This document shows, piece by piece, positions 47,829 to 58,125 of a stretch of DNA of 59,496 nt. The position numbers and the translations under genes were made by a program. Position 1 is the first letter of the stretch. Each line of letters opens with the position of its first letter. Under the pieces are notes generated by a model that saw only the letters and a program-made list of their open reading frames with translations, was not told the origin of the DNA and searched no databases. Origin of the DNA: Citrobacter sp. Awk 4 (lineage in GTDB: Bacteria; Pseudomonadota; Gammaproteobacteria; Enterobacterales; Enterobacteriaceae); NCBI RefSeq assembly GCF_028069725.1, contig NZ_JANEWG010000030.1:1-59496 (forward strand), read 5' to 3'.

Positions 47829-49513
47829 TCCTGCTGCTGTGCAGCACATCCGTTTTTGCCGGATTATTTGACGCCCCTGGCCGCTCGCAGTTTGTACCTG
47901 CCGACCAGGCATTCACCTTTGATTTTCAGCAGAACCAACATGAGCTGAATCTTTCCTGGCAGGTGAAAGAAGGCTATTACCTCTATCGTAAGCAAATCAG
48001 CATCACGCCGTCTCAGGCAGAAATTGCTGACGTACAGCTCCCGCCAGGTGTCTGGCACGAAGATGAGTTTTATGGCAAAAGTGAAATCTATCGCCAACGG
48101 TTGACGATTCCGGTGACGGTCAACAAGGCAGCGTCAGGCGCGACATTAACTGTCGTCTATCAGGGATGTGCTGACGCCGGTTTCTGCTACCCGCCAGAGA
48201 CCAAAACCGTGCCGCTGAGCCAGGTGATTGCCAGCACGAATGTGCAACCAGCCGCCCCCTCTTCAACAACGCTGCCAGAAAACGCGCCGCAACCAGCCAG
48301 CCAGTTGCCCTTTTCCGCATTGTGGGCGTTGCTGATAGGGATTGGCATTGCATTTACGCCATGCGTTCTGCCGATGTACCCGCTCATTTCCGGGATCGTG
48401 CTGGGCGGCAAACAACGCCTCTCTACCGGACGCGCTCTGCTGCTAACCTTTATCTACGTGCAGGGGATGGCGCTGACCTATACCGCGCTTGGCCTGGTCG
48501 TCGCCGCTGCCGGACTACAGTTTCAGGCGGCGTTACAGCATCCTTATGTGCTGATTGGCCTGGCGGTGGTGTTTACCCTGCTGGCGCTGTCGATGTTTGG
48601 CCTGTTCACACTCCAGCTCCCCTCTTCGCTGCAAACACGTCTCACGTTGATGAGTAATCGTCAGCAGGGCGGTTCGCCAGGCGGCGTATTTGCGATGGGG
48701 GCAATTGCCGGGCTGATCTGTTCGCCATGCACCACCGCGCCGTTAAGCGCTATTTTGCTGTATATCGCCCAGAGCGGAGACATGTGGCTCGGCGGCGGGA
48801 CGCTCTATCTCTACGCGCTGGGAATGGGATTGCCGCTGATCCTGGTCACCGTTTTTGGCAACCGCCTGCTGCCGAAAAGCGGTCCGTGGATGGAGCATGT
48901 CAAAACGGCCTTTGGGTTTGTCATCCTCGCGCTCCCTGTCTTTTTGCTGGAGCGTATCATTGGTGACGAATGGGGGCTGCGTCTGTGGGCGCTACTGGGC
49001 GTTGCCTTCTCTGGCTGGGCATTTATCACCAGTCTGCAGTCAAAACGGCGCTGGATGCGCATAGTGCAGATTGTCCTGCTGGCCGCCGCGCTGGTCAGCG
49101 TGCGTCCGTTGCAGGACTGGGCGTTCGGTAATGCAACGGCGCAAACGCAGGCGCATCTGAACTTTACGCCTGTCGCCTCCGTCGAGGAGTTAACACAGGC
49201 GCTGGCACGCGCCAAAGGCAAACCCGTGATGCTGGATCTGTATGCCGACTGGTGCGTCGCCTGTAAAGAGTTTGAAAAATATACCTTCAGCGATCCGCAG
49301 GTACAGCAGGCATTGGGCGATACGGTACTTTTACAGGCCAATGTCACTGCCAACAACGCGCAGGATGTGGCATTACTGAAACACTTACACGTGCTGGGAT
49401 TACCCACCATTTTGTTCTTTGACGCGCAGGGGCATGAACACCCACAAGCGCGGGTAACGGGCTTTATGGATGCGGCGACCTTTAGCGCACATTTGCGCGA
49501 TCGGCAACCGTGA
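47804..49513 (+). CDS. dsbD: Thiol:disulfide interchange protein DsbD
   Basis: A 569-residue membrane reductase passing electrons from cytoplasmic thioredoxin to periplasmic DsbC, DsbG and CcmG. After a signal peptide (~1-19) come the alpha domain with CADAGFC (~122-128), an eight-helix beta domain with CVLP and CSPCTT cysteines, and a thioredoxin-like gamma domain with CVAC (~483-486). All six expected cysteines are present. Overlap with cutA suggests one transcript. Confidence 0.97.
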   Translation: MAQRILTLILLLCSTSVFAGLFDAPGRSQFVPADQAFTFDFQQNQHELNLSWQVKEGYYLYRKQISITPSQAEIADVQLPPGVWHEDEFYGKSEIYRQRLTIPVTVNKAASGATLTVVYQGCADAGFCYPPETKTVPLSQVIASTNVQPAAPSSTTLPENAPQPASQLPFSALWALLIGIGIAFTPCVLPMYPLISGIVLGGKQRLSTGRALLLTFIYVQGMALTYTALGLVVAAAGLQFQAALQHPYVLIGLAVVFTLLALSMFGLFTLQLPSSLQTRLTLMSNRQQGGSPGGVFAMGAIAGLICSPCTTAPLSAILLYIAQSGDMWLGGGTLYLYALGMGLPLILVTVFGNRLLPKSGPWMEHVKTAFGFVILALPVFLLERIIGDEWGLRLWALLGVAFSGWAFITSLQSKRRWMRIVQIVLLAAALVSVRPLQDWAFGNATAQTQAHLNFTPVASVEELTQALARAKGKPVMLDLYADWCVACKEFEKYTFSDPQVQQALGDTVLLQANVTANNAQDVALLKHLHVLGLPTILFFDAQGHEHPQARVTGFMDAATFSAHLRDRQP

Positions 49514-49549
49514 GCGACACTTGCAAAAGGAAAAACGGAGGAGAATACC

Positions 49550-50125
49550 GTGCAACGTGAAGATGTCCTGGGAGAAGCCCTAAAGTTACTTGAGACGCAA
49601 GGGATAGCAACGACCACACTTGAGATGGTCGCCGATAGCGTTGATTATCCGCTCGACGAACTGCAACGTTTTTGGCCGGATAAAGAGGCGATTCTCTATG
49701 ATGCGTTGCGTCATCTGAGTCATCAGATAGAGACCTGGCGCCGTCAGCTAATGCTGGATGACACACTGAGTGCAGAGCAAAAGCTCCTGGCACGCTATAG
49801 CGCGTTGTCAGAATGTATGACTAATCACCGCTATCCTGGTTGCCTGTTTATCGCCGCCTGCACGTTTTATCCTGATCCCTCCCATCCGATTCACCAACTG
49901 GCGGATCAGCAAAAACGGGCCGCGCACGATTTTACCCACGAGTTACTGACCACGCTCGAAATTGACGACCCGGCAATGGTCGCCCGGCAGATGGAACTGG
50001 TGCTGGAGGGTTGTCTCAGCCGTATGCTGGTGAATCGCAGCCAGGCCGATATCGATACCGCGCACCGCCTGGCAGAAGATATCCTGCGCTTTGCGCAGTG
50101 CCGTAAGGCGGGCGCGCTGACCTGA
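49550..50125 (+). CDS. yjdC: TetR-family regulator YjdC
   Basis: A 191-residue protein with an N-terminal TetR helix-turn-helix ([21 protein letters not shown], ~8-28) and a ligand domain containing the motif [15 protein letters not shown]. It lies 36 bp after dsbD as in E. coli, where the target set is unknown. ATG or GTG choice: the gene starts with GTG at 49550 after GGAGGAGAATACC. Confidence 0.93.
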   Translation: MQREDVLGEALKLLETQGIATTTLEMVADSVDYPLDELQRFWPDKEAILYDALRHLSHQIETWRRQLMLDDTLSAEQKLLARYSALSECMTNHRYPGCLFIAACTFYPDPSHPIHQLADQQKRAAHDFTHELLTTLEIDDPAMVARQMELVLEGCLSRMLVNRSQADIDTAHRLAEDILRFAQCRKAGALT

Positions 50126-50191
50126 TCCGCCTATCACTCCCCTGATGATGCGCATATAATTTCAGCGACACTGATACGTAAAAGGAATTAT

Positions 50192-51238
50192 ATGCGCCGT
50201 CTCCTCCTCATTGCGGCAGCTGGATTATTTTCAATCCCGCTCTTTGCTGCGCCGTTAACGGGTTTTTCGTTTGACCACAAAGACTGGGAACTTTCCTGCG
50301 ACAATACCGGCACCTGCCGTGCCGCAGGTTACGGCGTCAATACGGGAGAGGTTAGCGTCTTGCTGACCCGTCAGGCAGGTCCAGGGCAGCAGGTCAGCGG
50401 ACTAGTGACCTTCGCACAAACCCAAAACGACATCCCCACCGATGCCAGTGTCAGTATGTTCATTGATGACCAACCTCAGGGAACACTTACGGCCAAAGAC
50501 AGCGAGCATTTCCGTTTCAACAGCTCGCAAATCACCGCCCTGCTTCAGGCGCTGATTCAGGACAAAAAAATTGAGATTGCGCTTAATGGACAGCGTAAAA
50601 CGCTCTCCAGCGCAGGTGCCAATGCCGTGTTCCTTAAAATGGATGAATACCAGAAGCGCATAGGAACCCAGAGCGCCCTGCTGCGTAAAGGCAAGGCCAG
50701 CGACGAAAACGTACTGGCGGCAGTCCCGGCGCCTGTCATTATTGCCGCCCCCGTGACGCCTTCAGCGCCAGCAACGCCATTAACCGCAAGTCAACGCAAG
50801 AGAGTAGAAACAAAACTCACCAACGACTGCGATGACTGGGATAACGAGAATATCCCTGCCGGGGACCGCCAGTTAACGCTCACCGCAATTGATAAATCAC
50901 ACACCCTGATCCAGGGGCTCTGTTGGCGCGCCGCGTATAACGAAGGATACGCCATGTGGGTAGTGGACAACGCACTGACCAGCGACCCGCAACTCATCAC
51001 TACCGATGCCACCAGCTACACCGATGGCGTGATTACGTCCTTCAATAAAGGTCGCGGTATCGCCGACTGCGTCAGCGGAGAAGAGTGGGTATGGGACGGC
51101 AACACATTTGTGCATAGCCTGAAATACACCACAGGCGACTGCCGGGAAATCGCTCCCGGCGGCACCTGGATGTTACCGACCTTTGTTAGCCAGGTTGAGG
51201 CAGCGCAAAAAGTCAGTGAACAGAAAAAAGCGCGGTGA
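50192..51238 (+). CDS. DUF1176 periplasmic protein
   Basis: A 348-residue protein with a signal peptide (~1-19, ending LFAAP) and a DUF1176 domain. Four or more cysteines (CDNTGTC ~36-42, CDDW, CWRAAYNEGYAMWV, CVSGEEW, CREIAPGG) suggest disulfides, fitting its position after dsbD. An alanine/proline-rich linker (~178-200) splits it into two halves. Function is unknown. E. coli K-12 has no gene here that I recall. Confidence 0.85.
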   Translation: MRRLLLIAAAGLFSIPLFAAPLTGFSFDHKDWELSCDNTGTCRAAGYGVNTGEVSVLLTRQAGPGQQVSGLVTFAQTQNDIPTDASVSMFIDDQPQGTLTAKDSEHFRFNSSQITALLQALIQDKKIEIALNGQRKTLSSAGANAVFLKMDEYQKRIGTQSALLRKGKASDENVLAAVPAPVIIAAPVTPSAPATPLTASQRKRVETKLTNDCDDWDNENIPAGDRQLTLTAIDKSHTLIQGLCWRAAYNEGYAMWVVDNALTSDPQLITTDATSYTDGVITSFNKGRGIADCVSGEEWVWDGNTFVHSLKYTTGDCREIAPGGTWMLPTFVSQVEAAQKVSEQKKAR

Positions 51239-51353
51239 TTTTAAGCAAAATGATGCTATCTGAGACAGAATCGCCGCAAAGATAAGCAATCAGACAACAA
51301 AACGAGAAATATGATTGACGGGGAATGCAGATTACGGTTTAATGCGCCCCGTT

Positions 51354-51429
51354 GCCCGGATAGCTCAGTCGGTAGAGCAGGGGATTGAAAATCCCCGTGT
51401 CCTTGGTTCGATTCCGAGTCCGGGCACCA
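51354..51429 (+). tRNA. tRNA-Phe (GAA)
   Basis: A 76-base cloverleaf from GCCCGGATAGC to the encoded CCA; anticodon GAA sits in GGGATTGAAAATCCCC. It corresponds to the pheU position near dsbD-yjdC in E. coli, a known integration site for islands. A terminator follows. Confidence 0.97.
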
Positions 51430-51441
51430 CTATTCTAAAGA

Positions 51442-51466
51442 ACCCGCCCACAAGGCGGGTTTTTGC
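51442..51466 (+). terminator. Terminator after tRNA-Phe
   Basis: ACCCGCC / GGCGGGT stem with a CACAA-type loop and a following TTTT ends the tRNA transcript. Confidence 0.9.
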
Positions 51467-51575
51467 TTTTTAGCGTTCCGGTAGATTTCTGGCCATTATG
51501 GGCACAGGCTCTACTGCTTCCCCTCAGAACTACACCCGCACACTTTCCCTTAGCAACACACGGTCCTCACGGTAT

Positions 51576-53183
51576 TTATGGGGTTTCTTTTTTTGCCTTA
51601 TCAGTGGCTTGTTCCGGGGCGATTTCACTCATTGATTCCTCGGCGTCTTTCTCTTTACGCGCAACTTCGTCCATGATGAGCCGATAGGCGATGTAGTACT
51701 TGTAGATGTTACTCACATAGGTGACGGTCTCTGCCCCGATCTGCTCAGCGGCCATATATTCCACGTTGCCAAACCAGACATCAGGGTCAAAGCCGCGCAT
51801 TTTTGTTTCGGCACGTAGCCGGGCAATACGGGCCGCACCCGCGTTGTATGAGGCGAACGAGAAGAGCGCCTTATCAAGCTGGGTCATCGGCTCGTCACCG
51901 TAGTAATTGTCTATCATCCATCGCATGTATTTCACCCCAGCATGAATGTTAGGATCCAGCTTACGGATATCGCCCACTTTCATTTCCTTGCCAGTGCGCG
52001 GCATCACCTGCATTACGCCAATGGCTCCCACATGGCTGCGGGCGGACTGATTGAGCCGCGACTCCTGATACCCCTGCGCAGCCATCAGCAGCCAGTCCAC
52101 GTCGTAGCGCATTCCATACTTTCTGAATAAATAAACCATTTTCAGTAGCTTGCGACGCTCTTTCTCAGCAGCTGCACTTTTAACGTATTCTGCGTTCTTC
52201 AGGTAGCGGAACAAAAGGATGTTACCCAGTTTGCTGCCCTGGCCATTTTCCTTCACGAAGTCATTCAGCAACGCGAGAAGTTCCGGGCTATTTTTGCGTA
52301 CAGCCCACGCGATATTGGCATCGTCGCGCAACACAATATCTTCGTGTATCTGGATTTTTGGAAACACTTGTTTCCAGAACTCAGCTTTATGGCGATCGAC
52401 GACGATCAGCGGGATGAGCCCGGCATTCAGCATCTCTATCAGATCTTCATCCTCAAGCGATTCAGGGGCTTCCTCGAGAACAACGGGGGGAAGAGAAGCT
52501 TTAGCAAAGCGTGCATTAAGCGCCTTCAGGCTCTCGTAATAGCTTGATGAGGGACGCACAAACACCGTCTTGCCCGAAAGTTGCTCCAGGGTTTCTACCT
52601 TCGGGGAGTTGGGGCCAGAGAGCAGCAGTTCTTTGACATTGGGATACAGAGGGAGGGTGAAATCCACGAGTTTCTGACGATCCGGAGTGATGGTCAGATT
52701 GGCGGCGGCAATATCTCCCCTCCCCTCGTTGAGAGCCATGAACAGCTGATCACGCGCCACCGGCACGAAGATAATGCGTACTTTGAGATGACGTTGTTTG
52801 AGTTTGTCCTCCTTCAGTAACCTGGCGTTGAGTTCACGTTCAAACGCCATAAACACGTCATGGGTGACTCCGCGCTGAGTTCCCTTGGTGATGAAGAAGA
52901 ACGTCTTACTGTAGGTCGTCAACACCCGGATCACCCGGCGGTCGAGCATCCCTGGCAGATCCCCCACCCAGGGTTGCAGCAGTTCATCCATGTTGACTTC
53001 GAGCACCTCTCGTTCCTCCTGCTGAGGCCTTTCTTGCTCAGCAGAATCAGCATGAGACCTTTCTTGTTCCGCAGTCACCGCAGGCGGCCGATTTTGCTCA
53101 GCAGAAACAACATACACAGGGGCGACGAACAGCAGTGCGGTAATAAGGGCGATGAGAAATCGGTACAACGAGAAGGCATTCAT
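51576..53183 (-). CDS. MltF-like lytic transglycosylase with substrate-binding domain
   Basis: A 535-residue secreted or membrane-tethered protein. After a signal peptide (MNAFSLYRFLIALITALLF, ~1-29) come three AEQ-R-type repeats (~30-60), a family-3 periplasmic-binding domain (~75-325) and a C-terminal SLT domain. The SLT motifs are complete: catalytic Glu in QESRLNQSA, GVMQVMPRTG and ASYNAGAARI. It cleaves glycan strands by inference from these motifs. ATG at 53183 gives a standard signal peptide after GGAG; an ATG at 53207 adds 8 residues. It resembles MltF but lies far from the mltF context and next to a sugar operon. Confidence 0.87.
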   Translation of the reverse strand: MNAFSLYRFLIALITALLFVAPVYVVSAEQNRPPAVTAEQERSHADSAEQERPQQEEREVLEVNMDELLQPWVGDLPGMLDRRVIRVLTTYSKTFFFITKGTQRGVTHDVFMAFERELNARLLKEDKLKQRHLKVRIIFVPVARDQLFMALNEGRGDIAAANLTITPDRQKLVDFTLPLYPNVKELLLSGPNSPKVETLEQLSGKTVFVRPSSSYYESLKALNARFAKASLPPVVLEEAPESLEDEDLIEMLNAGLIPLIVVDRHKAEFWKQVFPKIQIHEDIVLRDDANIAWAVRKNSPELLALLNDFVKENGQGSKLGNILLFRYLKNAEYVKSAAAEKERRKLLKMVYLFRKYGMRYDVDWLLMAAQGYQESRLNQSARSHVGAIGVMQVMPRTGKEMKVGDIRKLDPNIHAGVKYMRWMIDNYYGDEPMTQLDKALFSFASYNAGAARIARLRAETKMRGFDPDVWFGNVEYMAAEQIGAETVTYVSNIYKYYIAYRLIMDEVARKEKDAEESMSEIAPEQATDKAKKETP

Positions 53184-53517
53184 GGCGAGAAACTCCGCAT
53201 GGCGCATCCTTTTATTTTAGCCAACGCCGGGACTCTCTGATGCATATCTGGCGTACTTCAACAGCATTCAGAAACTGCGTTACGCCACTGATGACGAGCG
53301 TAAAAAGCCAAATCTTGCGCCGCCCGGCAGAAATCATTGTCCTGACTTGCGTTTTTATACCTTGTGCACTGCACTCAAATTCAGGAAATAATCGACAGCG
53401 CCGGGTGAGAATGATGGTGAGCAGCGACACAGCGTGGGGGGGAACGTATCGGGTTCCGGGTGCCATCGATGGCCCCCGTTGTCATGGCATGTACCTGAAT
53501 AAATCAGGAATGTCCTT
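53184..53517. other. Divergent intergenic region of the sugar operon
   Basis: 334 bp between the transglycosylase and the ABC ATPase start. No gene is convincing on either strand. It should hold both divergent promoters, but I see no strong sigma-70 pair and no clear operator. A TTTTTATACC stretch near 53354 could be part of a -10 region. Confidence 0.4.
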
Positions 53518-55005
53518 GTGAGCCTTGCCATTGAATTTGTCGGTATCTGCAAAGCATTTGGCCCGGTGCGCGTGTTGCATGGGGTGAGTTTTACGTTGGC
53601 GCCGGGAAAAATATATGGCCTGTTGGGGGAAAACGGGGCCGGTAAATCGACCCTGATGAAAATTCTCGCCGGTTACGAGCAGGCCAGTGAAGGCGAAGTG
53701 CGCATTGACGGCGTGGCCCGTCACTTCCGTTCTTCTCGTGAGGCCGAGCAAGCAGGTGTGGTATTGATCCATCAGGAATTCAATCTTGCCGAGCACCTCA
53801 CGATTGCCCAGAATATTTTCCTCGGTCATGAATACAAACGGGGCTGGCTGCTGGATGAGCGCGCCATGGAAAAGGCAAGCGCGCGCTGTCTGGCCGACGT
53901 CGGTCTCGGGATCTCGCCGAATACGCTGGTACGGCAGCTGATCGTCGCAGAGAAACAATTGGTCGAGATAGCCAAAGCGTTATCACGTCAGGCGCGTTTG
54001 TTAATCATGGACGAGCCCACCGCCACGCTGACCCCGGCGGAAACAGAGCGATTATTCGCGCTGATAGGCAAGCTAAAGGAAGATGGGGTCACCATCATCT
54101 ATATCTCTCACAAACTTGATGAGGTCAAAAGCATCACCGATGAAGTCATCGTGATGCGCGATGGCCGCTTCGTTTCCCGTGCCTCCACCGCCGATCTCAC
54201 CCGCCAGCAAATGGCGAACCTGATGGTTGGACGTGACATGTCCGACATGTTTCCCCCGAAGTGTTCACCAGCCAGAGAGGCCCCCATTGCACTGACCGTT
54301 GAGGGGCTGTCAGTACCCGGCTGGATCGACGAACTTAGCTTTAAGGTGCACGCGGGGGAGATCCTCGGCTTCGCCGGTCTGGTGGGTGCCGGACGCACTG
54401 AGGCTTTTGAAGCCATCATGGGGCTGCGGCCACGCAGTGCCGGCACACTGACGCTGGGGGGAAAAACAGTTCAGCCCGACAACCCACGCGATGCCATGCG
54501 TCATGGTCTCACCTATATGCCGGAAGATCGCAAAGGCAAGGGTTTGCATATCAACCTGGGGCTGAGCGAAAACCTGACGCTGATGACCCTGGAACGCTAC
54601 GCCACGCCTTTGCTCAATCAGCACGCCGAGCGGGAAGCACTTGAGCAGGCGGTTACGACCTTTGGACTTAAAGTGGGTGATCTCAGCGCCAGGGCGCGCA
54701 TGCTTTCCGGGGGAAATCAACAAAAGCTGGTGCTGGCCAAATATCTGCACCCGGACCCACGCGTTATCGTGCTTGATGAACCCACCCGTGGCGTCGACGT
54801 GGGGGCCAAAAGAGACATCTATTTTTTGATCCAACGGCTTGCCACAGAAGGCCGCGCCGTGATCGTCATCTCCAGCGAGTTGATAGAACTGATCGGTTTG
54901 TGCCATCGCGTACTGGTGTTACGTGCGGGGCGGTTGCAGGCAGAACTTAGCGCCGGAAATCTGAACGAAGAGGAGCTGATCACCTATGCTACCGGTACCC
55001 GCTGA
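53518..55005 (+). CDS. Sugar ABC transporter ATP-binding protein (RbsA type)
   Basis: A 495-residue protein with two fused nucleotide-binding domains. The first has Walker [10 protein letters not shown] (~38-46), Walker [12 protein letters not shown] and a degenerate signature. The second has a degenerate P-loop (GLVGAGRTE), signature LSGGNQQK and Walker [13 protein letters not shown]. This is the carbohydrate-uptake CUT2 layout used for ribose, galactose, autoinducer-2 and inositol. GTG at 53518 is used. Its end overlaps the permease gene by 20 bp. Confidence 0.93.
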   Translation: MSLAIEFVGICKAFGPVRVLHGVSFTLAPGKIYGLLGENGAGKSTLMKILAGYEQASEGEVRIDGVARHFRSSREAEQAGVVLIHQEFNLAEHLTIAQNIFLGHEYKRGWLLDERAMEKASARCLADVGLGISPNTLVRQLIVAEKQLVEIAKALSRQARLLIMDEPTATLTPAETERLFALIGKLKEDGVTIIYISHKLDEVKSITDEVIVMRDGRFVSRASTADLTRQQMANLMVGRDMSDMFPPKCSPAREAPIALTVEGLSVPGWIDELSFKVHAGEILGFAGLVGAGRTEAFEAIMGLRPRSAGTLTLGGKTVQPDNPRDAMRHGLTYMPEDRKGKGLHINLGLSENLTLMTLERYATPLLNQHAEREALEQAVTTFGLKVGDLSARARMLSGGNQQKLVLAKYLHPDPRVIVLDEPTRGVDVGAKRDIYFLIQRLATEGRAVIVISSELIELIGLCHRVLVLRAGRLQAELSAGNLNEEELITYATGTR

Positions 55006-55969
55006 TCTTTTCGTTGTCTTCCGTCGCACCTGGTCGCACCTTTCGGGTTTGGGCCCGCTAATTGGGCTGATTCTGTTGTGCGTCGCTGGCACCCTGCTTA
55101 ACCCGGATTTTGCCACCTTCGATAACCTGATGAATGTGCTGACCCGTACTGCGTTTATCGGCATCATCGCGGTGGGCATGACCTTTGTCATCATGTCCGG
55201 CGGCATCGATCTTTCGGTGGGTTCCATGGCTGCGCTGATCGCAGGTTGTGTGATCTTGTTTATGAATCACTTCACCGGCAATCCCCTGGCCGGCGTGGTG
55301 TTCGGAGCGCTGTTTGCTCTGGTGCTGGGCGCACTGTTTGGTACCTTACATGGCTTGCTGATTACCAAAGGGCAGATCGAAGCCTTTGTCGTTACCCTGG
55401 GTACCCTGGGTATTTTTCGGGCTTGCCTCACCTGGCTGGCGGATGGGGGAGCGCTCACGCTCGCTGACACTCAGGCGGATATCTACAGCCCTGTCTATTA
55501 TGGCAGTTTGCTCGGTGTCCCCATTCCGGTGTGGGTGTTTGCCATCGTGGCGCTGGCGGGCGGGCTGTTACTCAATCGTACCGCTTTTGGCCGCTATGCA
55601 CAGGCCATCGGATCTAACGAGCAGGTCGCTCGTTATGCCGCGATCCGCGTCGATCGCATCAAGATCCTGACCTACGCGCTGCTCGGTTTCTGCGTGGGGA
55701 TCGCGACATTGCTGTATGTTCCACGACTGGGTTCCGCCACGCCGAGCACCGGCCTGTTGTGGGAGCTGGAAGCAATCGCTGCCGTGGTGGTGGGCGGGAC
55801 GACCCTCAAAGGAGGGGAAGGCCGTATTGTCGGTACGGTGATCGGCGCCATCCTGCTCTCCGTGATCAGTAACATTCTTAATCTCACCAGCATCATCAGC
55901 GTTTATCTCAACGCCGCCGTTCAGGGGGTGGTCATTATCATCGTCGCTTTTCTGCAACGCGGGCGCTGA
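54986..55969 (+). CDS. Sugar ABC transporter permease (RbsC type)
   Basis: A 327-residue CUT2 permease with about 8-10 membrane helices. The family motif [11 protein letters not shown] (~73-83) and the helical [13 protein letters not shown] segment near 273 are present. It works as a dimer with the fused ATPase. The ATG at 54986 lies inside the upstream gene, so translation is coupled. Confidence 0.93.
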   Translation: MLPVPADLFVVFRRTWSHLSGLGPLIGLILLCVAGTLLNPDFATFDNLMNVLTRTAFIGIIAVGMTFVIMSGGIDLSVGSMAALIAGCVILFMNHFTGNPLAGVVFGALFALVLGALFGTLHGLLITKGQIEAFVVTLGTLGIFRACLTWLADGGALTLADTQADIYSPVYYGSLLGVPIPVWVFAIVALAGGLLLNRTAFGRYAQAIGSNEQVARYAAIRVDRIKILTYALLGFCVGIATLLYVPRLGSATPSTGLLWELEAIAAVVVGGTTLKGGEGRIVGTVIGAILLSVISNILNLTSIISVYLNAAVQGVVIIIVAFLQRGR

Positions 55970-56035
55970 GGTAGTGGTAACAAAGGAAATCCGCGGGCAC
56001 GCGGGCAAACCGTTTGATTTACTGGAGATAACTCG

Positions 56036-56989
56036 ATGAATAACGCGCTTCGCATTATTGGTGCCAGTGTCCTTGCCTGCTCGCTCAACACCAGCTGGGC
56101 GGCAGAGAGTGTAACGCTGGGTGTCTCTATTCCCACGGCCACTCACAGTTTCACCTCCGGCATCGTCTGGTGGGCCAACAAGGCCAAAGCAGATTTAGAG
56201 AAGGAACATCCCGATCTCAAGGTCATCGTGAAAACGGCCGCTAACGCCCCTGAACAGGCGAATCAACTGCAGGATCTGTTAACGGTTAACAAAATGAACA
56301 CCCTGGTGATTTTCCCCTTTGAATCCGCAACGCTGACCAAACCCGTGGCGCAGGTGAAAGAGAAAGGCGTGTACGTGACGGTCGTTGACAGAGGGTTGAC
56401 CGACACCAAAGCCCAGGATGCTTACGTTGCCGGTGACAACACCGCATTTGGCAAACTGCCTGCCGAATATCTGGCGAAGGTTATGGACGGAAAAGGTGAA
56501 CTGGTCGCCTTGCGCGGTATTCCGACCACACTGGATAACGAGCGTTTTGACGCCTTCACTGCCGTTATTAAACAACACCCTGAAATGAAAATTCTTGATG
56601 CCAAATACGGCAACTGGAACCGGGATGACGCCTTCAAAGTGATGCAAGACTTCCTTACACGCTATAAGCATATTGATGCCGTCTGGGCTGCCGATGATGA
56701 TATGGCGGTAGGCGTGCTCAAGGCCATTGATCAGGCCAAACGAGATGACATCAAAATCGTCTTTGGTGGCGCGGGGGCCAAAGGGGCGGTCAAAACGTTA
56801 ATGGAGGGAAGCGATCCGCGCATCCAGGCTAACGTCTCCTATTCACCCAAGTTTATCTACGATGCGATCAAACTGACCGCAGAGGCGCGCCTGCAGGGCA
56901 AGGAACTGCCTGCCAAAACCATTATTCCTTCGGTGTTGATCACCAAAGAGAATGCCAAAGATTTCTACTTCCCTGATTCACCGTTCTGA
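56036..56989 (+). CDS. Sugar ABC transporter periplasmic binding protein (RbsB type)
   Basis: A 317-residue periplasmic-binding protein of the Peripla_BP_4 family, with a signal peptide (~1-23, ending SWAAES). Ligand-site segments include [16 protein letters not shown] and [16 protein letters not shown]. The substrate cannot be read from sequence; the enzymes downstream suggest a sugar, sugar alcohol or oxidised sugar. It starts 66 bp after the permease, after a GGAGATAACTCG site. Confidence 0.92.
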   Translation: MNNALRIIGASVLACSLNTSWAAESVTLGVSIPTATHSFTSGIVWWANKAKADLEKEHPDLKVIVKTAANAPEQANQLQDLLTVNKMNTLVIFPFESATLTKPVAQVKEKGVYVTVVDRGLTDTKAQDAYVAGDNTAFGKLPAEYLAKVMDGKGELVALRGIPTTLDNERFDAFTAVIKQHPEMKILDAKYGNWNRDDAFKVMQDFLTRYKHIDAVWAADDDMAVGVLKAIDQAKRDDIKIVFGGAGAKGAVKTLMEGSDPRIQANVSYSPKFIYDAIKLTAEARLQGKELPAKTIIPSVLITKENAKDFYFPDSPF

Positions 56990-57060
56990 GTTTGTGTACA
57001 CGCGGGGTGTATAGATCACCCCGCCATACCCACTTTCACCGCATGATGAAGGAGTTGCGC

Positions 57061-58125
57061 ATGAAAACCATCAAAGGACCGGCTGTCTTTCTTGCTCAAT
57101 TTATCGGTGACCACCCTCCCTTCGATACGTTGCAGGGGCTGGCTGGCTGGGCCGCAGGTCTGGGGTTCAACGGGGTGCAGCTTCCCACGAATCATCCTCA
57201 TCTGTTCGATTTGAACCAGGCAGCACACAGTCAAACCTATTGTGACGAGATCGCCGGACAGCTGGCAGAACATGGGCTCGTCATCACAGAGCTTTCGACT
57301 CATTTGCAGGGACAACTGGTGGCGGTGCATCCAGCCTATGATTCTCTGTTTGATCAGTTCGCGGCACCAGAGGTGCGGGGGAATCCGACCGCACGTATCG
57401 AGTGGGCGGTTAATCAACTGATGGCGGCGGCGAAGGCTTCTCAACGTCTGGGGCTAACAGCACATGCGACCTTTAGCGGTGCCTTCGCCTGGCCTTACCT
57501 TTACCCCTGGCCCCAGCGACCGGCAGGGCTTGTTGATGAAGCCTTTGCCGAGCTGGCACGCCGTTGGCGACCTATTCTGGATACGTTTGATGAGCAGGGT
57601 GTTGACGTTTGTTATGAGCTGCACCCCGGTGAAGATCTGCACGATGGGGTGACGTTTGAACGCTTTCTGGCGGCACTGGATGCGCATCCACGCGTCAACA
57701 TTCTCTATGACCCCAGTCATTTCATATTGCAACAGCTTGATTATCTGGATTTTATCGACATCTACCATCAGCGAATCAAGGCGTTTCACGTGAAAGATGC
57801 CGAGTTCCGCCCCTCCGGACGCCAGGGGGTGTATGGGGGGTATCAGGAATGGCCGGACCGTGCAGGGCGTTTTCGTTCTCCCGGAGATGGTCAGATAGAC
57901 TTTACGGCAATTTTCTCGAAACTGACCCAGTATAACTATTCTGGCTGGGCCGTGATGGAGTGGGAGTGCGCCCTTAAACACCCACAGAACGGTGCTGCTG
58001 AAGGGGCGCAGTTTATTCGCCAGCATATCATTCAGGTGGCGGAGCATGCCTTCGATGACTTTGCCGATAGCCGTCTCGATCCGGCTCAGTTATCCACCTT
58101 ACTGGGGCTGGGAGCGAAAACATGA
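57061..58125 (+). CDS. TIM-barrel sugar isomerase/epimerase family protein
   Basis: A 354-residue xylose-isomerase-like (AP endonuclease 2) TIM barrel. Metal ligands are likely in YELHPGEDLHDG (Glu), LYDPSHF (Asp, His), AFHVKDAEF (His, Asp) and VMEWECAL (Glu). ATG at 57061 follows AAGGAG. Its stop overlaps the next start by 4 bp (ATGA). Similar pairs of epimerase and Gfo/Idh/MocA dehydrogenase act on 3-keto sugars, for example YcjR/YcjS of E. coli; a matching role here is inference. Confidence 0.88.
   Translation: MKTIKGPAVFLAQFIGDHPPFDTLQGLAGWAAGLGFNGVQLPTNHPHLFDLNQAAHSQTYCDEIAGQLAEHGLVITELSTHLQGQLVAVHPAYDSLFDQFAAPEVRGNPTARIEWAVNQLMAAAKASQRLGLTAHATFSGAFAWPYLYPWPQRPAGLVDEAFAELARRWRPILDTFDEQGVDVCYELHPGEDLHDGVTFERFLAALDAHPRVNILYDPSHFILQQLDYLDFIDIYHQRIKAFHVKDAEFRPSGRQGVYGGYQEWPDRAGRFRSPGDGQIDFTAIFSKLTQYNYSGWAVMEWECALKHPQNGAAEGAQFIRQHIIQVAEHAFDDFADSRLDPAQLSTLLGLGAKT

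Noticed and set aside
51430..51575. Attachment-site repeat of the tRNA-Phe 3' end
   Set aside because: I looked for a second copy of the tRNA 3' end downstream to 59.5 kb and found none, and there is no integrase gene next to the tRNA.
53000..53110. Short tandem repeats considered as a CRISPR-like or minisatellite array
   Set aside because: They encode the AEQ-R repeats of the transglycosylase N-terminus and are diverged, too few and in frame.
52860..53521. Plus-strand frames at 52860-53240 and 53240-53521 as small genes upstream of the sugar operon
   Set aside because: The first is antisense to the transglycosylase, and neither has a ribosome binding site or a recognisable domain.
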